A stretch of DNA of 43,902 nt from Candidatus Eisenbergiella stercoravium. Its GTDB lineage: Bacteria > Bacillota > Clostridia > Lachnospirales > Lachnospiraceae. The translations under genes and the position numbers were made by a program. The notes beneath the pieces are model-generated. The model searched no databases, was not told the origin of the DNA, and was given only the letters and a program-made list of their open reading frames with translations. Where the stretch lies: positions 1 to 43,902 of the forward strand of contig DXHY01000023.1 of NCBI GenBank assembly GCA_019113175.1, written 5' to 3'. How positions within the stretch are numbered: position 1 is the first letter of the stretch; every line of letters starts with the position of its first letter. Below are positions 24,537 to 32,482 of this stretch, piece after piece.

Positions 24537-27215
24537 CTATTTTGCTTCATACCAGTCGGTTCCCGTATGCAGATCCGTTTCCAGCGTCACGGAAAGGGAA
24601 GCCGCCGCCTTCATTTCTTCCGTCAGGAGTCTTGCCACCTCTTCCTCCTCGCCAGGCGCGGTTTCAATCAGCAGCTCATCGTGGATCTGCAGGATCAGCC
24701 TGGATTTCAGATTTTCCTCAGCGATCCGCCTCCAGACACGGATCATGGCAATCTTGATGATATCCGCCGCCGTTCCCTGAATCGGCGCGTTCATCGCCAC
24801 CCGTTCTCCGAAGGAACGCTGCATGAAGTTGCTGCTCTTCAGCTCCGGCACAGGCCTGCGCCGTCCGAACATGGTGACAGAATATCCCTTCTCCTTTGCG
24901 GATGCCACCTCTCTGTCCAGAAATGCCTTCACGCCCGGATAGGTTTTGAAATACTGCTCGATGTACTCCGAAGCCTCCTTGCGGGAAATGCTCAGATCCT
25001 GGCTCAGGCCGAAGGAGCTGATTCCATACACGATGCCAAAATTCACAGCTTTCGCGTTCCGCCTCTGTAGATCCGACACCTCCTCAAAAGGTGTATGGAA
25101 TACCCTGGATGCCGTAATACGGTGAATATCTGCATCCATCCGGTATGCCTCGATCAGCTGTTCGTCTCCGGACATATGCGCCAGCACCCGCAGCTCGATC
25201 TGAGAATAGTCAGCATCCGTGAACAGAAAACCATCCTTTGGAAGAAAGGCCTTTCGGATCAGCCTGCCCAGCTCCATGCGCATGGGAATATTCTGCAGGT
25301 TAGGCTCCGTAGAGCTGATCCTGCCCGTGGCTGTAATTGTCTGATTCAGCGTGGTATGAATTCTGCCGTCCGTTCCGATGCAGGGAAGAAGCCCGTCCGC
25401 ATAGGTAGATTTCAGTTTGACAAGCCCTCTGTATTCCAGAATCTCCGAAGCGATCGGATAGTCCTCCGCCAGCTTTTCCAGCACATCTGCCGCAGTGGAA
25501 TACCCCGTTTTTGTTTTTTTCCCACCCGGCAGCTTCATCTTTCCGAAGAGAATTTCTCCCAGCTGCTTTGGAGAATTGATGTTGAACTCCTCTCCCGCCT
25601 TTTCATGGATGCTCCTTTCCAGCTCCCTGATCCGTTCTACCAGCGCATCGCCGTAGTCCTGAAGCGCCTTTGGATCCGCACGGATTCCTTCCATCTCCAT
25701 GTCATGAAGCACCCGGGTGAGAGGCATCTCAACTTCGGAGAAAAGCTTCCACATATCGGCCTGCTTCAGTTTTTCCTCCAGAACGGGCCAGGCCTTCCAG
25801 ACAGCATAAACAGCATCCCCTGCATATTCCACGAACGCATCCGGCTTTTCTGAAAGCGCCTGCTGCCAGGAGCTTTTTCCAAGCAGCAGGCCTTTTTCCT
25901 TTACTGTCAGGCCCAGATGCTCATGGGCAATATCTGCAATACTGTAGTCATTTTTCAGCGGATTCAGCAGATAGGCCGCAATCAGCGCGTCGAACAGGCC
26001 GTCCGTTTTCATTCCTCCGAGATAACCGTACTGGAACTTAATCCGGAAGGTAGCAAGGTGTACGCCCTCATCTGCCAGCGCCGTCAGGCTGTTCTTCACA
26101 TACTCTGCCGTAATTTCTTCCGACCTGATAAAAATCCGTACTTTTTCTTCCCCGGCTGCGAAAGCCAGCGCGGTAAAACCGCTCCCGTCGTAACGGTTGG
26201 AAGCAGTTCCCACCTCTTTATTTCCATCCTCCAGCACCAGAAAGGCCGCTTTTCCTTTCTTTCTGGCCTGCACCAAAGCATCCAGCATATCCTTTTCCAT
26301 GTCGGACACCAGATAGCTATCCTTCCTTCCATCGTCCGAAACCGGCTGTTCCTGAAATTTTCCCAGCATATTCTTAAACTCAAGCCTCTGAAACAGCGCA
26401 TATGCCTCCGGCGTGAACATCTTCCCCAGCTTCAGATCCTCCCAGGTTACGGAAAGCTCCGCCTGCGTATTGATCCTTGCCAGCGTTCTTGAAAGCTCCG
26501 CCAGATCCCGGTTGGCCGCAAGGGATTCCCGGATGCTTTTTTTGGTTACCTCATCCAGATGTTCGTAAATATTATCCAGAGAACCAAAGCGGGTCATCAG
26601 CTCCTGCGCCGTTTTTGGCCCTACCTTCGGAACGCCCGGAATATTATCCGATGAATCTCCCATAAGCGCCTTCAAATCCACGAACTGCTCCGGCGTCACC
26701 TGCCAGGCTGCAAGAACATCCTTTGCGTAGTAATCCTCGATCTCCGTCCTTCCGCCCTTTGTTTTGGGAATCCGGATTTTGATATGCTCACCCGCAATCT
26801 GAAGCAGATCCCGGTCACCGGAAACAAGGGCGACCTCCATGCCATCCTTCTCTCCCCGCTTTGCCAGAGTTCCCAGGATATCATCCGCCTCCAGCCCCGC
26901 CTGCTCCACGGTACAGATCCCCATGGCGGCGAGCACCTCCTTCATCACCGGAACCTGCTGCCGCAGTTCCTCCGGCATGGGCTTTCTCGTCCCTTTATAT
27001 TCCGCATACAGCTCATGACGGAAGGTTGGTGCATGCACATCAAATGCTACCGCAAGATAGCCCGGCTTTTCTTCCTCCAGGATTTTAAACATGATATTTA
27101 AAAAGCCATAAACGGCATTGGTATGAAGCCCCTCGGCATTACTCAGATCAGGCACACCATAGAACGCCCGGTTCAATATGCTGTGCCCGTCAATCAATAC
27201 AAGCTTATCACTCAT
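24537..27215 (-). CDS. polA: DNA polymerase I
   Basis: 892 aa. The N-terminal 5' nuclease domain (about 1-290) has the metal-binding LVLIDGHSILNRAFYG, AGLEADDILGTLA and DSSDNIPGVPKVGPKTA. The middle 3'-5' exonuclease-like domain (about 300-480) lacks the DxE motif: the matching stretch reads AAFLVLEDGNKEVG, so proofreading is probably absent, as in other Firmicutes Pol I. The polymerase domain has motif A DYSQIELRVLAHMSGD, motif B RRNAKAVNFGIVYGISSFG and motif C QIHDELLIE. It is first of the polA-coaE-walJ run and acts in Okazaki fragment processing and repair. Confidence 0.98.
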   Translation of the reverse strand: MSDKLVLIDGHSILNRAFYGVPDLSNAEGLHTNAVYGFLNIMFKILEEEKPGYLAVAFDVHAPTFRHELYAEYKGTRKPMPEELRQQVPVMKEVLAAMGICTVEQAGLEADDILGTLAKRGEKDGMEVALVSGDRDLLQIAGEHIKIRIPKTKGGRTEIEDYYAKDVLAAWQVTPEQFVDLKALMGDSSDNIPGVPKVGPKTAQELMTRFGSLDNIYEHLDEVTKKSIRESLAANRDLAELSRTLARINTQAELSVTWEDLKLGKMFTPEAYALFQRLEFKNMLGKFQEQPVSDDGRKDSYLVSDMEKDMLDALVQARKKGKAAFLVLEDGNKEVGTASNRYDGSGFTALAFAAGEEKVRIFIRSEEITAEYVKNSLTALADEGVHLATFRIKFQYGYLGGMKTDGLFDALIAAYLLNPLKNDYSIADIAHEHLGLTVKEKGLLLGKSSWQQALSEKPDAFVEYAGDAVYAVWKAWPVLEEKLKQADMWKLFSEVEMPLTRVLHDMEMEGIRADPKALQDYGDALVERIRELERSIHEKAGEEFNINSPKQLGEILFGKMKLPGGKKTKTGYSTAADVLEKLAEDYPIASEILEYRGLVKLKSTYADGLLPCIGTDGRIHTTLNQTITATGRISSTEPNLQNIPMRMELGRLIRKAFLPKDGFLFTDADYSQIELRVLAHMSGDEQLIEAYRMDADIHRITASRVFHTPFEEVSDLQRRNAKAVNFGIVYGISSFGLSQDLSISRKEASEYIEQYFKTYPGVKAFLDREVASAKEKGYSVTMFGRRRPVPELKSSNFMQRSFGERVAMNAPIQGTAADIIKIAMIRVWRRIAEENLKSRLILQIHDELLIETAPGEEEEVARLLTEEMKAAASLSVTLETDLHTGTDWYEAK

Positions 27216-27262
27216 TCTTCGGCCTTTCCTCCATTCTGAATCGGTCTAAGCGCCACGGCCGG

Positions 27263-27583
27263 TCAGAACACCAGCGTAGTCATAACCAGAATCACGGCAA
27301 GCACCGCGAAAGCTTCGAAATAATACAGCCCCCACTGCAGACGCTCCCGGATCTTCACATGCCTCTCCGCAACGGCCAGCCGGGCGGAAAGCTCCCGATT
27401 CAGATTGAACGCTTCCCCATCCTCCAGCCGTTCCATTCCCACCGTAACCAGAAACTGAATGCTCAGCTCTTCCTTACAGGAAGCGCATTTTCCCACATGT
27501 GCCAGAAAATCCTTTGCTGTTCTGGTCTCCATTCTGCCCCGGATAAAATCCGGAATCAGCTTTTCCGCCGTTTTACAGTCCAT
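27263..27583 (-). CDS. Small membrane protein with anti-sigma-type zinc finger
   Basis: 106 aa. The N-terminal zf-HC2-like region begins MDCKTAEKLIPDFIRGR and has HVGKCASCKEEL, the H-x3-C-x2-C of zinc-bound anti-sigma domains. One transmembrane segment ends the protein (FEAFAVLAVILVMTTLVF), so the finger faces the cytoplasm. Anti-sigma factors of this kind hold an ECF sigma factor, but no sigma gene is adjacent, and it sits 48 nt upstream of polA. ATG 27583 has AGGAGACATCCGG upstream. The function may be regulatory or simply that of a minimal membrane zinc protein. Confidence 0.75.
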   Translation of the reverse strand: MDCKTAEKLIPDFIRGRMETRTAKDFLAHVGKCASCKEELSIQFLVTVGMERLEDGEAFNLNRELSARLAVAERHVKIRERLQWGLYYFEAFAVLAVILVMTTLVF

Positions 27584-27667
27584 CCGGATGTCTCCTTTCT
27601 TTTTTTCCAAACCATCAGGGCATTTCTTTATTACTATACACCAAAAAACGGATTTTTAAAAGAACAA

Positions 27668-27738
27668 GAAATCGGCCTCTGGCCGATTTCAAAAAAGCGG
27701 AAGCCGCTTCCCGTCCCCAGACAGGAAACAGCTTCCGC
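27668..27738 (-). terminator. Tandem terminators after nagA
   Basis: On the minus strand GCGGAAGC (27738-27731) pairs with GCTTCCGC (27704-27697), followed by six Us (27696-27691). A second hairpin GAAATCGGCC/GGCCGATTTC (27690-27681 with 27677-27668) follows at once. The first ends nagA 33 nt past its stop. Confidence 0.85.
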
Positions 27739-27770
27739 AAAATCCCTTCATTTCTTCCTGAAAGGCCGGT

Positions 27771-28916
27771 TTATGCATGCAGCATGGCTTTACCACGGCA
27801 GTAGGTCTGAAGCACTTCATAATCATCCTCCAGAACCACCAGATCCGCATCACACCCTGCCACAATTCTTCCCTTCCGATCATTCACACCCAGACATCTG
27901 GCCGGGTTAATGGTGCAGGAATTCACAGCTGCATCAAAGGGTACCATGGCTTCCTCTACCAGAATCCTGAGCCCTCTGTTCATGTGCAGTGTACTGCCGG
28001 CAATCGTATCCGTCCCGGCAAGACGTGCCAGCCCGTCCTCACCAATCACAATATCATGTCCGCCGAGCTGATAGCCGCCTCCCGGCGGGCAGTATTTGGC
28101 GCGGAGGGAATCCGTAATCATGATCGCGTAATCTCTTCCCTTCGCCTGAAAATAATTGTTCAGGGCGGCCAGGTGGGAATGGCAGCCGTCACAGATGATC
28201 TCTCCGTAAATATCCCGCACCCGGAATGCAGTTCCCACAAGTCCGGGTTTTCTGTGATGATAAGCTGTCATGCCGTTATATACATGGGTCATGCTGGTTG
28301 CACCATTGGCGATTCCCATGAGCGCCTGCTCATAGGTTGCAGAAGAATGCCCCATGCTTACCACCACACCCGTCTGGCTACAGTATTTCGTCAGTGCGAA
28401 GCCTTCATCATGCTCCGGCGCGAGGGTGATATAACGGATCAGCCCCTCCGCGGCCTCCTGATATTTCCGAAACTGCTCCACATCCGCCTTCGCAATGGCC
28501 TCCGGCGGCTGAGCTCCCTTATATTCCATATCCAGATAAGGCCCTTCAAAATGAACGCCAAGAATCTCCGCACCCTCGTAGCCCTCTCTGACCACTGCCG
28601 CCACATTCCGGAGTGCCGCGGTCAGCACATCCGGCATCTGGGTCACTGTGGTGGGAAGGATGGACGTAACACCCTCCTCCGGGATTCTCTTCATCCAGTT
28701 TCTCAGTCCCTCCGGCTCGGCATCGTTGGTATCAAAACCGTATGCCCCATGCGTATGTACGTCGATAAATCCCGGCAGAATTCTTTTGTCTCCATAATCC
28801 TCATCCACGGGAAGCGTCCCATAAGGAAGCACATCTGTGATTTTTCCGTCAGAAACAGCCACCTGTGCAGCGATGAACTGGCCGGCTGTCCAGACTCTTC
28901 TGCTCTGTATGATCAT
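27771..28916 (-). CDS. nagA: N-acetylglucosamine-6-phosphate deacetylase
   Basis: 381 aa amidohydrolase that removes acetate from GlcNAc-6-P to give glucosamine-6-P for NagB. Motifs: GFIDVHTHGAYGFDTND, HFEGPYLDMEYKGAQ (metal Glu), MGHSSATYEQALMGI and MTHVYNGMTAYHHRKPG (metal His residues), IICDGCHSH and the catalytic Asp in MITDSLRAKYC. It lies 60 nt downstream of nagB on the same strand with AGGAGGAA before the ATG. The acetate released joins the acetate pool made by AckA. No NagE-type importer is in the window. Confidence 0.97.
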   Translation of the reverse strand: MIIQSRRVWTAGQFIAAQVAVSDGKITDVLPYGTLPVDEDYGDKRILPGFIDVHTHGAYGFDTNDAEPEGLRNWMKRIPEEGVTSILPTTVTQMPDVLTAALRNVAAVVREGYEGAEILGVHFEGPYLDMEYKGAQPPEAIAKADVEQFRKYQEAAEGLIRYITLAPEHDEGFALTKYCSQTGVVVSMGHSSATYEQALMGIANGATSMTHVYNGMTAYHHRKPGLVGTAFRVRDIYGEIICDGCHSHLAALNNYFQAKGRDYAIMITDSLRAKYCPPGGGYQLGGHDIVIGEDGLARLAGTDTIAGSTLHMNRGLRILVEEAMVPFDAAVNSCTINPARCLGVNDRKGRIVAGCDADLVVLEDDYEVLQTYCRGKAMLHA

Positions 28917-28976
28917 CGCATATTCCTCCTCGAATTCCTGTATGGCCCGGCGAACCGAGCCGCTTCCTCATCCGCC

Positions 28977-29702
28977 TCAGATTTCGGAAAGAGCGTCCTC
29001 ATCAGCGATCACGATTGCATCGCTGTGAAGCTGGAGAATGGATGCCGGAACACGGGGCGTAACAGGGCCGAAAAACGCCTGCTTCACGATGCCGGCCTTA
29101 TCCTTGCCGCTCACCACAACAAGTACCTTCTTCGCCTGCATGATGGTCTTGATTCCCATGGTATACGCCTGCTTCGGCACATCATCATAGGAAGCGAAGA
29201 AACGCTTGTTGGCTTCGATGGTGGATTCCGTCAGATCCACACAGTGGGTCTCCAGTTCAAAGGTGTCAGCGGGCTCGTTAAAGCCGATATGTCCGTTATG
29301 ACCCAGTCCCAGAAGCTGCAGATCGATGCCGCCCACAGATGCGATTACGGCGTTGTAATCCGCGCAGGCCTTCTCGCTGTCCGGCTCCATGCCGTTGGGC
29401 AGATGGGTTCTTTCCTTACAGATATTCACATGAGAAAACAGATTATCGTTCATGAAATAGTAGTAGCTCTGATCGTTGTCCCTGCTTAAGCCCTTGTACT
29501 CATCCAGATTTACGGATGTAACCTCCGAAAAATCCAGATCACCCTTTTTGTACCATTCCACGAGCTGTTTATAGGTTCCGATGGGGGTGGAACCCGTTGC
29601 CAGACCGAGTACACAATCCGGCTTAATGATGATCTGAGCGGATATGATGTTTGCCGCCTTTCTGCTCATGTCATTATAATCCCTTGCCTTAATGATTCTC
29701 AT
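28977..29702 (-). CDS. nagB: Glucosamine-6-phosphate deaminase
   Basis: 241 aa, converting glucosamine-6-P to fructose-6-P and ammonia. It has LGLATGSTPIGTYKQLVEWY, SVNLDEYKGL (catalytic Asp), LLGLGHNGHIGFNEP (catalytic His loop) and KKVLVVVSGKDKAGIVKQAF. It is the short Firmicutes form without the long allosteric C-terminus of the E. coli enzyme. It is the first gene of nagB-nagA. The leader holds several hairpins and a repeat-like GGAAAGCGAGG before the start. Confidence 0.97.
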   Translation of the reverse strand: MRIIKARDYNDMSRKAANIISAQIIIKPDCVLGLATGSTPIGTYKQLVEWYKKGDLDFSEVTSVNLDEYKGLSRDNDQSYYYFMNDNLFSHVNICKERTHLPNGMEPDSEKACADYNAVIASVGGIDLQLLGLGHNGHIGFNEPADTFELETHCVDLTESTIEANKRFFASYDDVPKQAYTMGIKTIMQAKKVLVVVSGKDKAGIVKQAFFGPVTPRVPASILQLHSDAIVIADEDALSEI

Positions 29703-30011
29703 TTCTTCCTCGCTTTCCGCCGTTGAAACAACGGCTCTCGATTCCCAGGGGAAAATCTCCGATTTTCTCCGCCCTTTCTACGCCGCTTTATATTTAGCGG
29801 TTTCTGCATTCGGCGCAATGCAGAAACCGTTTTTATGTATGTTCATTATATCCCATCAGCCGGTTCCCCGCCATATACAAAAAGCCGCTTTTATGGCAGA
29901 ATCTTCCGGCACAGCAGATAAGGAAGCGGTCTTCGGCCTTCTGCTGTTTTCCGGAAAAGCCCTCAGTTTTTCTATTTTCGAAGTTTATCTGACGGCAAAT
30001 TTTCCCCAATG
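29703..30011 (-). promoter_or_regulatory. nagBA promoter and structured leader
   Basis: TATAAT at 29850-29845 on the minus strand has no recognisable -35, which suggests an activator or a weak promoter. The leader has a perfect 13-bp hairpin (29829-29817 with 29810-29798), then GGAGAAAATC/GATTTTCCCC (29770-29761 with 29757-29748, one mismatch), then GCCGTTG-TTT-CAACGGC (29735-29719), followed by GGAAAGCGAGGAAGAA and the start. None has a U run. The part 29851-30011 has no gene. Confidence 0.6.
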
Positions 30012-30044
30012 ACAAAAATTCGGAAGTCCCCGCAGGGACTTCCG
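30012..30044 (-). terminator. Terminator of ptsI-HPr
   Basis: Perfect 10-bp stem CGGAAGTCCC/GGGACTTCCG (30044-30035 with 30030-30021), loop of 4, then AAUUUUUG. It is 14 nt after the HPr stop. Confidence 0.92.
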
Positions 30045-30057
30045 GTTATTTCGGAAA

Positions 30058-30315
30058 TCAGAGATTTTCCTTCATGAAGGCCTCCAAAGCCTCCGCGGCA
30101 GCATCCTCATCGGGACCTTCAATTGTGAATTTCACCGTATGTCCCTTCTTCACTCCCATCATCATCAGGGACATGATTTTCTTTGCATCCCCCTTTTTGG
30201 TTCCGTTATCCACGCTTACCGTACTGGCAAATTCTCCGGCCTTCTTAACCAGAAGTCCGGCCGGTCTCGCATGGATTCCCAGCTCATCTGTAATCGTATA
30301 CTCGAATTCTCTCAT
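30058..30315 (-). CDS. ptsH: HPr phosphocarrier protein without Ser46
   Basis: 85 aa. It takes phosphate from EI at His15, seen in GIHARPAGLLVKKAGEF, and passes it to sugar-specific EII proteins. In Gram-positive HPr, Ser46 (KSIMGVMSLG) is the site for HPr kinase and CcpA signalling. Here the aligned stretch is AKKIMSLMMMG and residue 46 is Lys, so that control is presumably absent in this protein; a Ser lies at 49. AAGGAG precedes ATG 30315; the frame is open to 30372 without support. It lies 120 nt downstream of ptsI, the reverse of the usual ptsH-ptsI order. Confidence 0.95.
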   Translation of the reverse strand: MREFEYTITDELGIHARPAGLLVKKAGEFASTVSVDNGTKKGDAKKIMSLMMMGVKKGHTVKFTIEGPDEDAAAEALEAFMKENL

Positions 30316-30435
30316 TGCATGATGCTCCTTTGCTTTGAATGATTTATTTATTTGCAGCCTCAAAAGCCTCAAGGCTGAAATAACCCTTAAAGTTCCAGAA
30401 CCGCCGGGGCAGGATATGCCCTCTTCCGGGAACGT

Positions 30436-32052
30436 TTAAAGCTCACGAACCGCTTTTCTGACCTGCAGCACATAGGATGGGGAAACAGACAGCTCGTCCA
30501 GCCCCATATCGAGGAAGGTCTTCGTCAGCGTGGTATCCGCGCCGAGCTCTCCGCAGATGCCGCACCAGATACCCGCCGCATGGGCGTTCTCCACGGTCAT
30601 GCGGATCAGGCGCAGCACAGCCTCATGGTGGGAATCATAGAAGCCGTCCAGCTTCTGGTTCTGCCTGTCAATGGCCAGTGTGTACTGGGTCAGATCATTG
30701 GTACCGAGGCTGAAGAATTCCACTTCCTTCGCCAGCTCGTCGCTGATGATGGCCGCCGCAGGCGTCTCCACCATGATTCCCAGCTCCACCTCGCCGAAGG
30801 GCTTTCCTTCCGCCGTCAGCTCCCTCTTTACGCCTTCCACGATTCCCTTGATCTCCCGGATTTCCTTCGTGGAAATGATCATGGGAAACATGATCGCCGC
30901 CGTACCGTACGCGGAAGCCCGGTAAATTGCGCGGAGCTGTGTCTTAAAAACATCCTGTCTGGTCAGACAAATACGGATTGCCCGGTAGCCCATGGCGGGA
31001 TTTTCCTCCTTCGGCAGGTCAAAATAACCAACCTGCTTGTCCGCTCCGATATCCAGCGTTCTGATAATGACCTTCTTTCCTCCCATTCTGGAAAGAACTT
31101 CCTTATAAATCTCAAACTGCTCTTCTTCGGTGGGATAATCCTCCCTGCCGAGATAGATAAATTCGCTTCTGAACAGACCGATTCCGCCCGCATCCGACTC
31201 AAGAACCTTTTCCACATCCTCCACGCTGCCGATATTGGCATAGATGTTGATTCTCCTGCCGTCTGAGGTCACGTTGTCAAGGCCCTTCAGCTGCTCCAGC
31301 TCCGCCTGTGCCTTATCCGCTTCCTCCTTTCTGCGCAGAAGCTCCGTGAGCACCGACGCCTCCGGATCAATGTAAAAGGTTCCCTCAAAGCCGTCAACCA
31401 CAGCAAGCATTCCGTTATATTCTTCCTTCAGCTCCACATCCGCCTGGACAAGCGCAGGAATATTCATGGAACGGGCCAGGATCGCCGTATGGGAATTGGT
31501 GGAACCGCATCTTGTAATAAACGCAAGAATCTTACTCTTGTCCATCTGCACTGTCTCACTGGGAGAAAGGTCATCCGCCAGCAGAATCACAGGCTCATCA
31601 GAAACGATTCCCTCCTCATCCGCGCCTGAGAGGATTCTTGCCACACGCCTGGAAATATCCAGAACATCGGCGCTTCTCGCTTTCATATAATCATCGTCCA
31701 TCGATGCAAACATTTCTGCGAAACGGTCTCCCGTCGTGCTTACCGCCCAGGCTGCGTTCACCTTTGTGTCAGTGATCTCCTGTCTGATGGCATCCAGATA
31801 ATCTCCGTCGTCCAGCATCATGCGGTGCACATCAAAAATCATGGCCTGCTCTTCTCCGGCCTCCTTCACGGCCTTTTCATAAAGAGCTTCCAGCTGTTCG
31901 CAGGCCTTCTGTCTGGCTTCCTCAAATCTCTGAATCTCGGCTTCCGTATCCTGCACCTTATCCTGAGTCAGCACGAATTCCTTCTTGCGGTACAGATATA
32001 TCTTTCCTACCGCAATTCCTTTTAATACGCTTTTTCCGGAACCTTTCAACAT
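30436..32052 (-). CDS. ptsI: PTS enzyme I (PEP-protein phosphotransferase)
   Basis: 538 aa, a little shorter than the usual 570. It transfers phosphate from PEP to HPr. The phosphorylated His is in CGSTNSHTAILARSMNIPA (about residue 187). The C-terminal PEP-binding barrel has GGIGLFRSEFIYLGRE, IIRTLDIGADKQ, GIMVETPAA, SLGTNDLTQYTLAIDRQ and the active Cys in WCGICGELGAD. It is first in the ptsI-HPr unit and lies 44 nt below a large terminator overlapped by an antiterminator site, so expression should depend on a BglG-family protein. AAAGGAAA precedes the start. Confidence 0.97.
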   Translation of the reverse strand: MLKGSGKSVLKGIAVGKIYLYRKKEFVLTQDKVQDTEAEIQRFEEARQKACEQLEALYEKAVKEAGEEQAMIFDVHRMMLDDGDYLDAIRQEITDTKVNAAWAVSTTGDRFAEMFASMDDDYMKARSADVLDISRRVARILSGADEEGIVSDEPVILLADDLSPSETVQMDKSKILAFITRCGSTNSHTAILARSMNIPALVQADVELKEEYNGMLAVVDGFEGTFYIDPEASVLTELLRRKEEADKAQAELEQLKGLDNVTSDGRRINIYANIGSVEDVEKVLESDAGGIGLFRSEFIYLGREDYPTEEEQFEIYKEVLSRMGGKKVIIRTLDIGADKQVGYFDLPKEENPAMGYRAIRICLTRQDVFKTQLRAIYRASAYGTAAIMFPMIISTKEIREIKGIVEGVKRELTAEGKPFGEVELGIMVETPAAAIISDELAKEVEFFSLGTNDLTQYTLAIDRQNQKLDGFYDSHHEAVLRLIRMTVENAHAAGIWCGICGELGADTTLTKTFLDMGLDELSVSPSYVLQVRKAVREL

Positions 32053-32095
32053 AATTTCCTTTCTCCGCCTTTCCCACTATTTTCTTCATGGCCAG

Positions 32096-32180
32096 AAAAA
32101 AACCAAATTTTATTAATCAATCAAATGATTCCGGATGTCTACCGGAATCCACCTCTGATTAACTGATAAAATCTGGTTTT
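32096..32180 (-). terminator. Leader terminator of ptsI
   Basis: On the minus strand, AAAACCAGATTTTAT (from 32180) pairs with the complementary arm ending GGTTTT, with few mismatches over about 23 bp. It encloses a perfect 8-bp GATTCCGG/CCGGAATC hairpin. Seven Us follow (32102-32096). It lies between the predicted transcription start region and the gene it would control. Confidence 0.85.
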
Positions 32181-32201
32181 GCCTGCCTGACAGTAACAAC
32201 C
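32175..32201 (-). promoter_or_regulatory. RAT: BglG/LicT-type ribonucleic antiterminator
   Basis: The minus strand reads GGTTGTTACTG, a short TCAGG loop, then CAGGCAAAACC. This matches the RAT consensus bound by LicT/SacY/BglG proteins: two short stems (GGTT/AACC and CTG/CAG) separated by asymmetric GTTA and GCAA loops. The 3' AAAACC is also the first arm of the terminator, so folding of one excludes the other. No antiterminator gene or EII is in the window. Confidence 0.88.
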
Positions 32202-32482
32202 CATCCATTTATATCTTCTATGTGTATAACCGCCTGTTTTTCCCTTACTTAAGTGTAAGCATATCAAACCCTCCTGTAAATGTCAAGCGGCTTAGGCGTT
32301 TTGTTCTCTTCCACCTGTTTATCCGGTTTTAGTTTATGCATTTTATACATATTTTTCCGCAATCCATCTTTCTTTATTGTCGTTTTCCAGCTTTTCCTGC
32401 TTTTTCAGAATATTTCACAATCCAGCGAATTATGTTATAATGCCTCTCATAAACTATAACAATCAAATGAACAGGAGTTTTC
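32202..32482. promoter_or_regulatory. Divergent region between ptsI and the lipoprotein gene
   Basis: Holds the ptsI promoter region (a weak TATACA near 32229-32224 on the minus strand) and, on the plus strand, TATAAT at 32436-32441 leading to the gene at 32483; its -35 is poor. An imperfect palindrome CTTAC-TTAAGT-GTAAG lies at 32244-32259. No gene is visible. Confidence 0.45.

Noticed and set aside
27777-29489. 570-codon plus-strand open frame antisense to nagA and nagB
   Set aside because: It lies wholly opposite two clear genes, spans their boundary, has no ribosome site and shows no protein motif.
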